Assembly (NCBI RefSeq): GCF_001418415.1
Contig: NZ_LIQT01000317.1
Span: 451 to 37,259, forward strand
Direction: 5' to 3'
Length of the DNA stretch: 36,809 bases
From: Streptomyces hirsutus
GTDB taxonomy: Bacteria > Actinomycetota > Actinomycetes > Streptomycetales > Streptomycetaceae
The position numbers and the translations under genes are program-made. The notes below the pieces were generated by a model that did no database searches, was not told the origin of the DNA, and worked only from the letters and a program-made list of their open reading frames with translations. Positions 1-8,268 of the stretch are shown one piece after another; positions within the stretch are counted from its first letter, which is position 1; each line of letters opens with the position of its first letter.

Positions 1-2310
1 GCCGCCGCCGCGCTGCGCGGCCGGTCCGCCCGTGCGGACGAGGCCGAACTGCGGGAGCTGGCCACCGAGGCGGCGGCCGGGCTCATCTCCGAGGACCCCG
101 TCTACTCCCGGCTCGCCGCCCGGCTGCTGACCCTCGGCATCCGCACCGAGGCCGCCTCGCAGGGGGTCACGTCGTTCACCTCGTCGATCGCCGCCGGGCA
201 CCGCGAGGGCCTCATCGCGGACCGGACCGCCGAGTTCGTCCTGCTGCACCCGGACCGTCTCGACGCGCTGATCGACCCCCGCGCGGACGACCGGTTCGGC
301 TACTTCGGGCTGCGCACCCTGTACAGCCGCTATCTGCTGCGGCATCCGGTCACCCGCAAGGTCGTCGAGACACCGCAGCACTTCCTGCTGCGGGTCGCCT
401 CCGGTCTCGCCGAGGACGGCACCCCCCGCTCGGTGGACGAAGTCGCCTCGCTGTACGGCCTGATGAGCCGCCTGGAGTACCTGCCCTCCTCCCCCACCCT
501 GTTCAACTCAGGTACCCGGCACCCCCAGATGTCCTCCTGCTACCTCCTCGACTCCCCCAAGGACGAACTGGACTCCCTCTACGACCGCTACCACCAGGTG
601 GCCCGCCTCTCCAAGCACGCCGGCGGCATCGGTCTGGCCTACTCCCGCATCCGCTCCCGGGGGTCGCTGATCCGCGGCACCAACGGGCACTCCAACGGCA
701 TCGTCCCGTTCCTGAAGACCCTGGACGCCTCCGTCGCCGCCGTGAACCAGGGCGGCCGGCGCAAGGGCGCGGCGGCGGTCTACCTGGAGACCTGGCACTC
801 GGACATCGAGGAGTTCCTGGAGCTGCGCGACAACACCGGCGAGGACGCCCGCCGTACGCACAACCTGAACCTCGCGCACTGGGTGCCGGACGAGTTCATG
901 CGCCGGGTCGACGCCGACGCCGCCTGGTCGCTGTTCTCCCCGTCCGACGTCCCGGACCTGGTCGACCTGTGGGGCGAGGAGTTCGACGCGGCCTACCGGG
1001 CCGCCGAGGCCGCGGGTCTGGCGCGGAAGACGATCCCCGCCCGGGAGCTGTACGGGCGCATGATGCGGACCCTCGCCCAGACCGGCAACGGCTGGATGAC
1101 GTTCAAGGACGCCGCCAATCGCACCGCCAACCAGACGGCCGAGCCCGGTCACGTCGTCCACTCGTCCAACCTGTGCACGGAGATCCTCGAGGTCACCAGC
1201 GACGGGGAGACGGCGGTGTGCAACCTGGGCTCGGTCAACCTAGGCGCGCTCGTCGACCTGGCGGCCGGTGACCTCGACTGGGAGCGGCTGGACGAGACCG
1301 TGCGCACGGCCGTCACCTTCCTCGACCGGGTCGTGGACATCAACTTCTACCCGACCGGGCAGGCGGCCCGTTCCAACGCGCGCTGGCGGCCGGTGGGGCT
1401 GGGGGTGATGGGCCTCCAGGACGTCTTCTTCGCCCTGCGCCTGCCCTTCGACTCCCCCGGCGCCCGGCGGCTCTCCACCCGGATCGCCGAGCGCATCATG
1501 CTCGCCGCGTACGAGACCTCCGCCGGCCTCGCCGAACGCCCCCAAGCGCCTGCGACAGGCTCCGGTGCAGGAGGGACCCCCGTCGGCCCCCTGCCGGCGT
1601 GGGAGCAGACGCGGACCGCCCGGGGCGTGCTGCACCCCGACCACTACGACACCGAACTCGCCTGGCCCGAGCGCTGGTCGGCGCTGCGCGAACGGATCGC
1701 CTCCGTCGGCATGCGCAACTCGCTGCTGCTGGCGATCGCGCCGACCGCCACCATCGCGTCCATCGCCGGCGTGTACGAGTGCATCGAGCCGCAGGTGTCC
1801 AACCTGTTCAAGCGCGAGACGCTGTCCGGGGAGTTCCTCCAGGTCAACTCGTATCTGGTGAACGACCTGAAGCGGCTGGGCGTGTGGGACGCGCGGACCC
1901 GCGAGGCACTGCGCGAGGCCGGCGGCTCGGTGCAGGACTTCACCTGGATCCCCGAGGAGGTGCGCGGCCTGTACCGGACCGCGTGGGAGATCCCGCAGCG
2001 CGCCCTGATCGACATGGCCGCCGACCGCACCCCGTTCCTGGACCAGTCGCAGTCGCTGAACCTGTTCATGGAGACGCCGACCATCGGCAAGCTCTCCTCG
2101 ATGTACGCCTACGCCTGGAAGCGGGGCCTGAAGACCACGTACTACCTGCGCTCCCGGCCGGCGACCCGCATCGCCCGCGCGGCCCAGGCGCAGACCACTG
2201 CCGCCACCGGCCCCGTTCCCGCCCCTGTCCCCACCCCGCAGCCGGCCGCCGATCCCGAAGCCGTCGCCTGCTCCCTTGAGAACCCCGAGTCCTGCGAGGC
2301 CTGCCAGTGA
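1..2310 (+). CDS. nrdA: Class Ia ribonucleoside-diphosphate reductase alpha (large) subunit, 5' end outside window
   Basis: This large subunit reduces ribonucleoside diphosphates to deoxyribonucleotides together with the beta subunit encoded next. The frame is open from base 1, so the start and probably an N-terminal ATP cone lie upstream; an internal GTG at 433 is not the start. Visible class I hallmarks are SSCYL (first redox cysteine), SNLCTEI (thiyl-radical cysteine with flanking Asn and Glu), CNLGSVNL (second redox cysteine), the Tyr pair in KTTYYLRS, and a C-terminal CEAC tail that re-reduces the active site. A low-complexity Pro/Gly/Ala insertion lies around bases 1535-1600 just before the EQTRTARG segment. 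The stop overlaps the nrdB start. In S. coelicolor the nrdABS operon is under a B12 riboswitch; any such element would be upstream of this window. The alpha-subunit call is secure, the operon regulation is by analogy. Confidence 0.95.
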   Translation, partial: AAAALRGRSARADEAELRELATEAAAGLISEDPVYSRLAARLLTLGIRTEAASQGVTSFTSSIAAGHREGLIADRTAEFVLLHPDRLDALIDPRADDRFGYFGLRTLYSRYLLRHPVTRKVVETPQHFLLRVASGLAEDGTPRSVDEVASLYGLMSRLEYLPSSPTLFNSGTRHPQMSSCYLLDSPKDELDSLYDRYHQVARLSKHAGGIGLAYSRIRSRGSLIRGTNGHSNGIVPFLKTLDASVAAVNQGGRRKGAAAVYLETWHSDIEEFLELRDNTGEDARRTHNLNLAHWVPDEFMRRVDADAAWSLFSPSDVPDLVDLWGEEFDAAYRAAEAAGLARKTIPARELYGRMMRTLAQTGNGWMTFKDAANRTANQTAEPGHVVHSSNLCTEILEVTSDGETAVCNLGSVNLGALVDLAAGDLDWERLDETVRTAVTFLDRVVDINFYPTGQAARSNARWRPVGLGVMGLQDVFFALRLPFDSPGARRLSTRIAERIMLAAYETSAGLAERPQAPATGSGAGGTPVGPLPAWEQTRTARGVLHPDHYDTELAWPERWSALRERIASVGMRNSLLLAIAPTATIASIAGVYECIEPQVSNLFKRETLSGEFLQVNSYLVNDLKRLGVWDARTREALREAGGSVQDFTWIPEEVRGLYRTAWEIPQRALIDMAADRTPFLDQSQSLNLFMETPTIGKLSSMYAYAWKRGLKTTYYLRSRPATRIARAAQAQTTAATGPVPAPVPTPQPAADPEAVACSLENPESCEACQ
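1535..1600. repeat. Hairpin-forming insertion inside nrdA
   Basis: This short GC-rich stretch contains GCCTG-cga-CAGGC and a second imperfect stem (GCAGG...CCTGC) enclosing GGGACCCCC. It encodes a Pro/Gly/Ala-rich run (about residues 514-530 of the partial protein) that I do not expect in class Ia alpha subunits. It resembles the small GGGACCCCC-type hairpin units scattered through Streptomyces genomes. A similar element lies in the hydrolase gene at 14097-14139. Confidence 0.4.
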
Positions 2311-3329
2311 TGACCACCGCCCCCCGAACCCAGAACCTGCTTGACCCGGGCTTCGAACTCACCCTGCGCCCCATGCGTTACCCCGACTTCTACGAGCGCT
2401 ACCGGGACGCGATCAAGAACACCTGGACCGTGGAGGAGGTCGACCTCCACTCGGACGTCGCCGACCTCGCGCGGATGAGCCCCGCCGAACAGCATCTGAT
2501 CGGCCGTCTGGTGGCCTTCTTCGCCACCGGCGACTCGATCGTGGCCAACAACCTGGTGCTCACCCTCTACAAGCACATCAACTCCCCGGAGGCGCGGCTG
2601 TACCTGTCGCGGCAGCTCTTCGAGGAGGCGGTGCACGTCCAGTTCTATCTGACCCTGCTGGACACCTACCTGCCCGATCCGGAGGACCGGACGGCCGCGT
2701 TCGCGGCGGTGGAGAACATCCCGTCCATCCGGGAGAAGGCGGAGTTCTGCTTCCGGTGGATGGACTCGGTGGAGAAGCTCGACCGGCTGGAGACACGGTC
2801 CGACCGCCGCCGCTTCCTCCTCAACCTGATCTGCTTCGCCGCGTGCATCGAGGGCCTGTTCTTCTACGGGGCGTTCGCCTACGTGTACTGGTTCCGCAGC
2901 CGGGGCCTGCTGCACGGTCTCGCGACCGGCACCAACTGGGTGTTCCGGGACGAGACGATGCACATGTCCTTCGCCTTCGACGTGGTCGACACCGTCCGCA
3001 AGGAGGAGCCGGACCTGTTCGACGACGAGCTTCAGCAGCAGGTGACGGACATGCTGCGCGAGGCGGTCGAGGCGGAGCTGCAGTTCGGGCGCGACCTGTG
3101 CGGTGACGGGCTGCCGGGCATGAACACCGAGTCGATGCGGCAGTACCTGGAGTGCGTGGCCGACCAGCGGCTCACCCGGCTGGGCTTCGCCCCGGTGTAC
3201 GGCTCGGACAATCCGTTCTCGTTCATGGAGCTCCAGGGGGTCCAGGAGCTGACGAACTTCTTCGAGCGGCGCCCGTCCGCGTACCAGGTCGCCGTGGAGG
3301 GCACGGTCGACCTGGACGAGGAGTTCTAG
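2310..3329 (+). CDS. nrdB: Class Ia ribonucleoside-diphosphate reductase beta (radical) subunit
   Basis: This subunit houses the di-iron/tyrosyl-radical cofactor that starts catalysis in NrdA. The metal ligands are visible in order: Asp in TGDSIV, ExxH in EEAVH, Glu in CIEGLFF, and ExxH in DETMH. The radical Tyr follows the first His by four residues (HVQFY), as in E. coli NrdB. The C-terminus DLDEEF is the acidic tail that docks on the large subunit. The ATG at 2310 overlaps the nrdA TGA (TGATG), giving 339 residues and implying translational coupling; a GTG one codon earlier is also possible. A hairpin follows the stop. Confidence 0.95.
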   Translation: MTTAPRTQNLLDPGFELTLRPMRYPDFYERYRDAIKNTWTVEEVDLHSDVADLARMSPAEQHLIGRLVAFFATGDSIVANNLVLTLYKHINSPEARLYLSRQLFEEAVHVQFYLTLLDTYLPDPEDRTAAFAAVENIPSIREKAEFCFRWMDSVEKLDRLETRSDRRRFLLNLICFAACIEGLFFYGAFAYVYWFRSRGLLHGLATGTNWVFRDETMHMSFAFDVVDTVRKEEPDLFDDELQQQVTDMLREAVEAELQFGRDLCGDGLPGMNTESMRQYLECVADQRLTRLGFAPVYGSDNPFSFMELQGVQELTNFFERRPSAYQVAVEGTVDLDEEF

Positions 3330-3339
3330 AGCCGGTCCG

Positions 3340-3366
3340 GCCCGGGGAGGTCCCTCCTCCCCGGGC
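3340..3366 (+). terminator. Hairpin terminator after nrdB
   Basis: The arm CCCGGGGAGG (3341-3350) pairs perfectly with CCTCCCCGGG (3356-3365) across a 5-nt loop, with one more closing G-C pair. It starts 10 bases after the nrdB stop. There is no T-run, as is usual in Streptomyces. It would limit read-through from nrdAB into nrdS. Confidence 0.7.
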
Positions 3367-3401
3367 TGCCGGCCCGGGTGCCGCCCGCCGGCGCCCGCAT
3401 C

Positions 3402-3653
3402 TCACGCCGCGCGCGCGGTGCGGTGCGGGGTGGCACTCCGCGCGGAACGGGACCCCGGGGTCCGCTCCGGCCGGGACGGCCCGGTGGGGGCGTGGCGCCG
3501 CTCGGCGGCGGCGCGGTCGGTCCCGGCCCGCTCGAGCTGTCGGTCGATCCTCCGCTCGTGCGCGATGCCGATGACGGCGGGGAGGACCATCAGGGCGAGC
3601 AGTCCGAGAACGGTCAGCATTCCGATCAGTGCTTCCACATGTGTCGTCTCCAT
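3402..3653 (-). CDS. Small single-pass membrane protein, function unknown
   Basis: I do not recognise a function. The predicted protein is 83 residues. A short N-terminus (METTHVEAL) is followed by a hydrophobic segment of about 20 residues (about 8-28) and then a basic, Arg-rich cytoplasmic tail beginning AHERRIDRQL. This topology is common for small Streptomyces membrane proteins. The ATG at 3653 is preferred; two in-frame GTG codons at 3662 and 3659 are alternatives, and no strong ribosome site decides between them. It lies antisense in the gap between nrdB and the AraC-type gene. The low-complexity tail makes it less certain than its neighbours. Confidence 0.5.
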   Translation of the reverse strand: METTHVEALIGMLTVLGLLALMVLPAVIGIAHERRIDRQLERAGTDRAAAERRHAPTGPSRPERTPGSRSARSATPHRTARAA

Positions 3654-3692
3654 GGACACCACTGTCGCGCCGGACGCTCCTTACCGAACAGT

Positions 3693-3733
3693 GGCAGGAC
3701 TGCCGCACACCCTCGATTTACTGCCAGCGGCAG
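3693..3733 (+). promoter_or_regulatory. Paired inverted repeats upstream of nrdS-like gene
   Basis: Two palindromes share the same half-site: GGCAG-GA-CTGCC at 3693-3704 and CTGCC-AGC-GGCAG at 3721-3733. A weak -10-like CACACT (3736-3741) lies six bases before the ATG of the regulator gene. The arrangement looks like a pair of operators and could serve autoregulation. No binding protein can be named from sequence alone. Confidence 0.4.
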
Positions 3734-3747
3734 GGCACACTGGGGCC

Positions 3748-4710
3748 ATGCTCCGCAATGTGGCCGCCGTCCTGCTCGACCGCGTGAACCCCTTCGAGCT
3801 CGGTGTCGTCTGCGAGGTCTTCGGCGTTGACCGCAGTGACGACGGCCTGCCCGTCTACGACTTCGCGGTCGCCTCCGCCGAAGGCCCCTCGCTGCGCAGC
3901 AACACGGGCTTCTCGATCCAGGTCGAGCACGGCCTGGACCGGCTGGAGGCGGCGGACCTCATCGCCGTGCCCGCCGGGTCGTGCTACGAGACGCGGGACT
4001 TCCCGCCCGGGCTGCTGGACGCGCTGCGCCGGGGCGTGGACCGGGGCGCCCGGGTGCTCAGCGTCTGCTCCGGCGTGTTCGTCCTCGCCGCCGCCGGCCT
4101 CCTCGACGGCCGGCGCGCCGCCGCCCACTGGCGGCACGCGGACGCGCTGACCAGGAGGTACCCCCACCTGACCGTCGAACCGGATGTGCTCTACGCCGAC
4201 GAGGACCCGGTGATCACCTCCGCGGGCACCGCCGCCGGGATCGACGCCTGTCTGCATCTCGTGCGCAAGGAGCAGGGTCCCGAGGTCGCCAACCGGATCG
4301 CCCGGCGCATGGTGGTGCCCCCGCACCGCGACGGGGGCCAGGCCCAGTACATCGAGCGCCCGCTGCCTCCGCCCGGCGGCGACAGCGTGTCCGAGGTGCT
4401 GGTGTGGATGGAGCGGCATCTCGACGAGGAGGTGACCGTCGAGCAGCTCGCGGCCCGCGCCCACATGTCCCCGCGCACGTTCGCCCGCCGTTTCCAGCAG
4501 GAGACCGGCACCACGCCCTACCGCTGGGTCCTGCGCCAGCGGGTGCTGCTGGCGCAGCATCTGCTGGAGGCCACGGACGAGACGGTGGACGCGATCGCGG
4601 GCCGCACCGGTTTCGGTAACGCGGCGGCGCTGCGCCACCACTTCGTGCGCGCCGTGGGGACGACTCCGCACGCCTACCGGCGCACGTTCAGGGGCCCGGA
4701 GGCCGCCTGA
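3748..4710 (+). CDS. nrdS: AraC/GlxA-family regulator with DJ-1/PfpI-like domain (NrdS-type)
   Basis: The protein is 320 residues and has two domains. Residues 1-190 look like a DJ-1/PfpI (class I amidotransferase-like) sensor with a nucleophile-elbow Cys107 in SVCSGVF. From about 210 to the end is an AraC-type double helix-turn-helix (EQLAARAHMSPRTFARRF, then AIAGRTGF and HHFVRAVGTTPHAYRR). The position next to nrdAB and before CYP170A1 matches S. coelicolor nrdS, described as an AraC-like gene of the nrdABS locus. Here a hairpin and about 418 bases separate it from nrdB, so it probably has its own promoter. The ATG at 3748 is chosen because the longer frame upstream is low-complexity and lacks domain homology. 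The regulator call is strong; the symbol rests on synteny. Confidence 0.85.
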   Translation: MLRNVAAVLLDRVNPFELGVVCEVFGVDRSDDGLPVYDFAVASAEGPSLRSNTGFSIQVEHGLDRLEAADLIAVPAGSCYETRDFPPGLLDALRRGVDRGARVLSVCSGVFVLAAAGLLDGRRAAAHWRHADALTRRYPHLTVEPDVLYADEDPVITSAGTAAGIDACLHLVRKEQGPEVANRIARRMVVPPHRDGGQAQYIERPLPPPGGDSVSEVLVWMERHLDEEVTVEQLAARAHMSPRTFARRFQQETGTTPYRWVLRQRVLLAQHLLEATDETVDAIAGRTGFGNAAALRHHFVRAVGTTPHAYRRTFRGPEAA

Positions 4711-4720
4711 ACGTGCGCCG
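4678..4720. terminator. Bidirectional terminator overlapping the nrdS stop codon
   Basis: The arm CGGCGCACGTTCAGG (4678-4692) pairs perfectly over 15 bp with CCTGAACGTGCGCCG (4706-4720). The nrdS stop TGA (4708-4710) is inside the right arm, and the convergent P450 gene ends at 4730, so the same stem can serve both strands. Confidence 0.75.
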
Positions 4721-4729
4721 CGCGGCCGG

Positions 4730-6100
4730 TCAGCGGGGCAGCGCCGACAGCATCAGCCGGCGCGGCCGGAGGGTGATGCCGATCCGGGGCCGGGTATCGG
4801 AGCCGGGCACGTGCTCGAACCGGTAGGCGGAGGCGATCGCTGCGGTGATGAGCGTGAGCTCGGCCATCGAGAAGTGGTCACTGGGGCATTTCCGGTTGCC
4901 CACGCTGAACGGGCTCATCGCGTGCTTGGGCACGTCCTTGGCCCGCTCCGGAAGCCAGCGGTCCGGGTCGAACTCCTCGTTCCGCTCGTACGACCGCCGG
5001 TCGCGTTGGATGGCGTACGGACTGTAGATGAGGTCCGCCCCCCGGGGAATGCGGTATCCGCCGAGTTCCGTTTCGGTCACCGCCCGGCGCGTCAATATCC
5101 ATACGGCCGGATACAGCCGCAGGGTCTCGGTGACGACATTCGCGGTGTACGTCAGCTTTCGGACGTCCTCGAATGCGACGGGCCGGTCACCGACGACGGT
5201 TTTCACCTCGTCGCGGATCTTGTCACCGAGTTCCGGGTGCTCGGTGAGAACCAGGAGGAGCGACATGACGGTGGCTCCGACGGTTTCGCTGCCGGGGGTG
5301 AGGATGGCGATGACCTGGTCGTGGATCTCCTGTTCCCCGATGGGCTCACCATTCTCATCCTTCGCCTCCAGCAAAGCCGTCAGCAAATCGTCCGGCTTTT
5401 GACCGCTCGCCCGTCGGTCGGCGACGATCTCGTCGACCAGGACATGCAAATCGGCCAGCGCCCGGTTGAATTCTCGGTTGGCCGGAAGCGGCACCTTATA
5501 AAGCGGTCCGAGCGGTACCACCATGCGCTGGTACATACCGCTGAACAACGTGGCGAGGTCGGCACAGATGCGCTCGGCCCGGGCGTCCATGTAGCTGCCG
5601 CGCATCAGGCAGCGGGCGGTGACCCGGACGGCCACGCGGAAGGACTCCGCCGTGACGTCCAGTGCCTCGCCGGAGCGCCAGCGCTCCACGAGCGCGTACG
5701 CCTCCTCCGCCATGATCGGCCCGTACGCGGGGATCGCGTCGAGCCGGAACGCGGGCTGGATGGTGCGGCGCTGACGCCGGTGCAGCGGGCCGTTGGCGGT
5801 GGCGACGCCCTCCTCTCCGAGCAGTCCCTCCAGGGACTCCCACAGCGGCCCGGCGATGATGTAGTCGGGGCTCAGCGCCACCGCCCCGGTAAGGGCGGGG
5901 GTGGTGACGGCGTACACCGTCTTCGGTCCGATCCTGATGCGCACGACGTCGCCGTGATCGCGCAGTTGGGCCATGAAGGCCAGCGGATCGCGCACCAGCT
6001 TCCAGCCGTGGCCGAGGAGGGGGACACCTCCGCCGGCCAAGGGCGGCTCGCGCAGTGCGGTCGCCGCGGACGCTCCGGGTTCCACCGACTCGACGGTCAT
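4730..6100 (-). CDS. cyp170A1: Cytochrome P450, CYP170A1-type albaflavenone synthase (epi-isozizaene oxidase)
   Basis: In S. coelicolor the CYP170A1 enzyme oxidises epi-isozizaene through the albaflavenols to the sesquiterpene antibiotic albaflavenone. This 456-residue protein shows the I-helix TPGSETVG (268-275), the K-helix E325-TL-R328 and the heme-thiolate loop with F398, G401, R403 and Cys405. The usual Gly two residues after the Cys is Ser407 (CPSDHF), which I recall as also present in CYP170A1. Residues 236-260 (PDDLLTALL, then KDENGE) fall in the acidic region for which CYP170A1 was reported to have a moonlighting terpene-synthase site. Its ATG overlaps the TGA of the upstream synthase by 4 bp (ATGA), so the two are coupled. 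Base composition is lower in GC than the surrounding core genes. Confidence 0.92.
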   Translation of the reverse strand: MTVESVEPGASAATALREPPLAGGGVPLLGHGWKLVRDPLAFMAQLRDHGDVVRIRIGPKTVYAVTTPALTGAVALSPDYIIAGPLWESLEGLLGEEGVATANGPLHRRQRRTIQPAFRLDAIPAYGPIMAEEAYALVERWRSGEALDVTAESFRVAVRVTARCLMRGSYMDARAERICADLATLFSGMYQRMVVPLGPLYKVPLPANREFNRALADLHVLVDEIVADRRASGQKPDDLLTALLEAKDENGEPIGEQEIHDQVIAILTPGSETVGATVMSLLLVLTEHPELGDKIRDEVKTVVGDRPVAFEDVRKLTYTANVVTETLRLYPAVWILTRRAVTETELGGYRIPRGADLIYSPYAIQRDRRSYERNEEFDPDRWLPERAKDVPKHAMSPFSVGNRKCPSDHFSMAELTLITAAIASAYRFEHVPGSDTRPRIGITLRPRRLMLSALPR

Positions 6101-7182
6101 TTCTCACCTGCCGCTTCGTTGTTGACGTACGGGGGCGTGGACCGGTCGTCCCAGCTGTCGACCATGTACCGGCCGGACTCGTGGTGGAACCAGTAGACGG
6201 AACTGAACCAGTTCCGCATGTTTCCGAGGCAGGCCCGCACGGCCGCGCCCCGTTCCTTCCCTCCCACCGTGCCGTCGTCGAGACCGTCGGCGAATCGCAA
6301 GACTCCCTGTTCCGCGTCGAGGAATTCGGTGATGCATTTCTCGACGCGGCGCCTCACATCGACGACCGCCTCTTCGAGGGTGAGCCCCTCATGGACGATG
6401 AGACTGATTCCGAGATTATGCACCTCATGGCCCGCTAATTCCTTCGGGAGCGAGCAGAGGTCGTTGTACCAGGCGGCGAATTCCTGACTCAGCAGGGCCG
6501 CCTTCCGATAGGACGGGTTCTTTCGTACGCTGTCCGGCAGTTCACAGCCCGCGCTCGGCTCCAGGAGATCGGTCCAGATCCAGTGCGCGAAGGTGAGCCG
6601 GCGCAGTTCCAGATATTCCTCGACAGTGGGGACGATTCCCTCCGTACGATTGCGGAATTCCCGGTCGTACGCCTCGATCACCGTGTGGAAGTGCCGGGCG
6701 AACCGGGCGTTCCACGTGTCCGGAAGGAACGAGTACAGCCGCCGCACACTGTCCGCGAGCCCGGACACCAGTGCGTCCCCGTGATGCAGGTGGTCCGTGG
6801 GACTGTCGAGAGCCGTGTGCAGGTGGTCCTTCAGCCGCCGCCAGGCGTCGGGGCGGCCGTGCACGATGTCGCGGTCGTGCCGGTCGTCCCAGACGAAGAA
6901 CCACGCGCTGTAGTCCGCTATCGCCTGGAGGACCTCGTCGGCGGCATCTGTGTAGTAGCCCGCCATGAGGTCCGTGTAGCACAGTCCATCGGCATATTCC
7001 TCCACCTTGTCCGCCGGCATGAGCCGCTTTTCGAGCAGCCACGCGCGGGTTTCCTCCTGGAGCTTCGGCCAATACGGATGGAGTTGCCGAGGAAACGCCG
7101 CCTCGATCACCGGGAGAGACAGCGCCGGTGGAACTGCGATGGTGGTCGGTTTCGATGTGGTGCCGTGTGACAAAGCATGCAC
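6097..7182 (-). CDS. cyc1: Epi-isozizaene synthase (class I sesquiterpene cyclase)
   Basis: This enzyme cyclises farnesyl diphosphate to epi-isozizaene, the first step of albaflavenone synthesis. The GTG start at 7182 follows an AGGGG ribosome site and gives 361 residues, the length I recall for the S. coelicolor enzyme; a longer frame from 7266 is low-complexity. The first metal-binding motif is DDRHD at 99-103, followed by the second Mg-binding triad N240-xxx-S244-xxx-E248. The aromatic-rich YSAWFFVW before the first motif and the C-terminal [16 protein letters not shown] are typical. Leu249 is encoded by TTA (6438-6436), so translation should depend on the bldA tRNA. The gene heads a two-gene operon with the P450. 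Confidence 0.95.
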   Translation of the reverse strand: MHALSHGTTSKPTTIAVPPALSLPVIEAAFPRQLHPYWPKLQEETRAWLLEKRLMPADKVEEYADGLCYTDLMAGYYTDAADEVLQAIADYSAWFFVWDDRHDRDIVHGRPDAWRRLKDHLHTALDSPTDHLHHGDALVSGLADSVRRLYSFLPDTWNARFARHFHTVIEAYDREFRNRTEGIVPTVEEYLELRRLTFAHWIWTDLLEPSAGCELPDSVRKNPSYRKAALLSQEFAAWYNDLCSLPKELAGHEVHNLGISLIVHEGLTLEEAVVDVRRRVEKCITEFLDAEQGVLRFADGLDDGTVGGKERGAAVRACLGNMRNWFSSVYWFHHESGRYMVDSWDDRSTPPYVNNEAAGEK

Positions 7183-7399
7183 GAACAATCCCCTCTCAGC
7201 CGCCAGTCGGCGTGCGCCCCTTCCCCCGTGCCGGACGCACGCCCATGCGTATCCCCACCCCACCATTCAGCACCACAACTGACCGTCCTGGGAACGCATT
7301 TGCCTCCTTCACTACCCGACGGTGCCGAGATCCTCCCCTTGCGTGTCCGGTTTCGGGCCGTCCATCCGTCGAGGGGTCGAACGCTTGACGGAAAGACGA
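7183..7399 (-). other. Leader and promoter region of the albaflavenone operon
   Basis: This gene-free stretch lies between the deformylase terminator and the sesquiterpene synthase. Reading toward the synthase it contains the ribosome site AGGGG about 7-11 bases before the GTG. I see no convincing -35/-10 pair; a TTGTGG element near 7281 is the best -35 candidate but lacks a good partner. Together with the hairpin at 7400-7439 and its short flank it makes up the 321-base gap. Confidence 0.4.
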
Positions 7400-7439
7400 A
7401 CGGCGCCTGGTCCGGAGGGAACACCGGACCAGGCGCCGT
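7400..7439 (-). terminator. Strong terminator after peptide deformylase gene
   Basis: A 16-bp perfect stem (ACGGCGCCTGGTCCGG at 7400-7415 against 7424-7439) closes an 8-nt loop. It lies 65 bases past the deformylase stop and insulates the albaflavenone operon downstream. Confidence 0.85.
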
Positions 7440-7503
7440 GCGCGAGGGAGTTCTGCGAACCAGGGGGACGAAGCACCCTGGCGGTCATGAAGGTGACAGG
7501 GGG

Positions 7504-8154
7504 TCAGTCGTTGGCGACCACGGGATAGCGCGGCTCGTTCTCGGCCATCTGCCGCAGCGCGTCCTTGCGTTCCCGCTTGGAGAGCCGGTCGATGTACAGG
7601 TAGCCGTAGAGATGATCCGTCTCGTGCTGCAAACACCGTGCGAAGTAGCCGGTGCCGCGCACCTTGACCGGGTTGCCCAGCTCGTCCTGACCGGTCACCT
7701 CGGCGTAGTCGGGCCGGGCCAGCGGCGCGTACGCGGTGGGGACCGACAGGCAGCCCTCGTTGGAGTCGTCCAGCCGGCGCTTCTCGGCGGGCAGTTCGAC
7801 CAGCTCGGGGTTGCAGACCACGCCGACGTGGCGCGCGCCGTCGTCGTCCGGGCAGTCGTAGACGAAGACCTTCAGGTCGACGCCGATCTGGTTGGCGGCC
7901 AGGCCCACGCCCTCGGCGGTGCGCTGGCTGGCGAACATGTCCGCGACCAGCTGCTGGAAGTCCGGGCCGAAGTCGGTGACGTCCCGGCACTCCTTGTGCA
8001 GCACCGGGTTGCCGACCACGGTGATCGGCCGCGAGGTGCCGCGCTCGACCCAGGCGGCCTCGCGCTCCGCGCCGCCCTCCGTGTCGATGACGTACCCCTC
8101 CTCGTCGACGGGGAGCACGCCCGCGTGCTGCTGATCGGTGTCCTGCTGAGCCAT
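7504..8154 (-). CDS. def: Peptide deformylase
   Basis: This metalloenzyme removes the N-formyl group from nascent proteins. All three family motifs are present in the 216-residue product: [10 protein letters not shown] (82-91), EGCLSVP (133-139, metal ligand Cys135) and QHETDH (176-181, ligands His177 and His181, catalytic Glu178). An N-terminal extension of about 40 residues precedes the core (TVVGNPVLH), common in actinobacterial paralogues. The ATG at 8154 has AGGAAGG about 13 bases upstream. It is transcribed alone or with the TPR gene upstream (gap 114 bases) and is followed by a strong terminator. Streptomyces carry several def genes; which paralogue this is cannot be told from sequence alone. 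Confidence 0.95.
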   Translation of the reverse strand: MAQQDTDQQHAGVLPVDEEGYVIDTEGGAEREAAWVERGTSRPITVVGNPVLHKECRDVTDFGPDFQQLVADMFASQRTAEGVGLAANQIGVDLKVFVYDCPDDDGARHVGVVCNPELVELPAEKRRLDDSNEGCLSVPTAYAPLARPDYAEVTGQDELGNPVKVRGTGYFARCLQHETDHLYGYLYIDRLSKRERKDALRQMAENEPRYPVVAND

Positions 8155-8268
8155 GACCGACGTACGCCTTCCTGGAAAACATGGGGTGTGATGCTGGTAC
8201 AGGGTACGGCGAACGGCCCGCCCGCCGACCGGCCCGCGCCCTGTCCGACGACCGGCCCGGTGAACGCC

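Noticed and set aside
433-435. GTG as start of nrdA
   Set aside because: Homologous NrdA sequence continues upstream in the same frame to the first base of the window.
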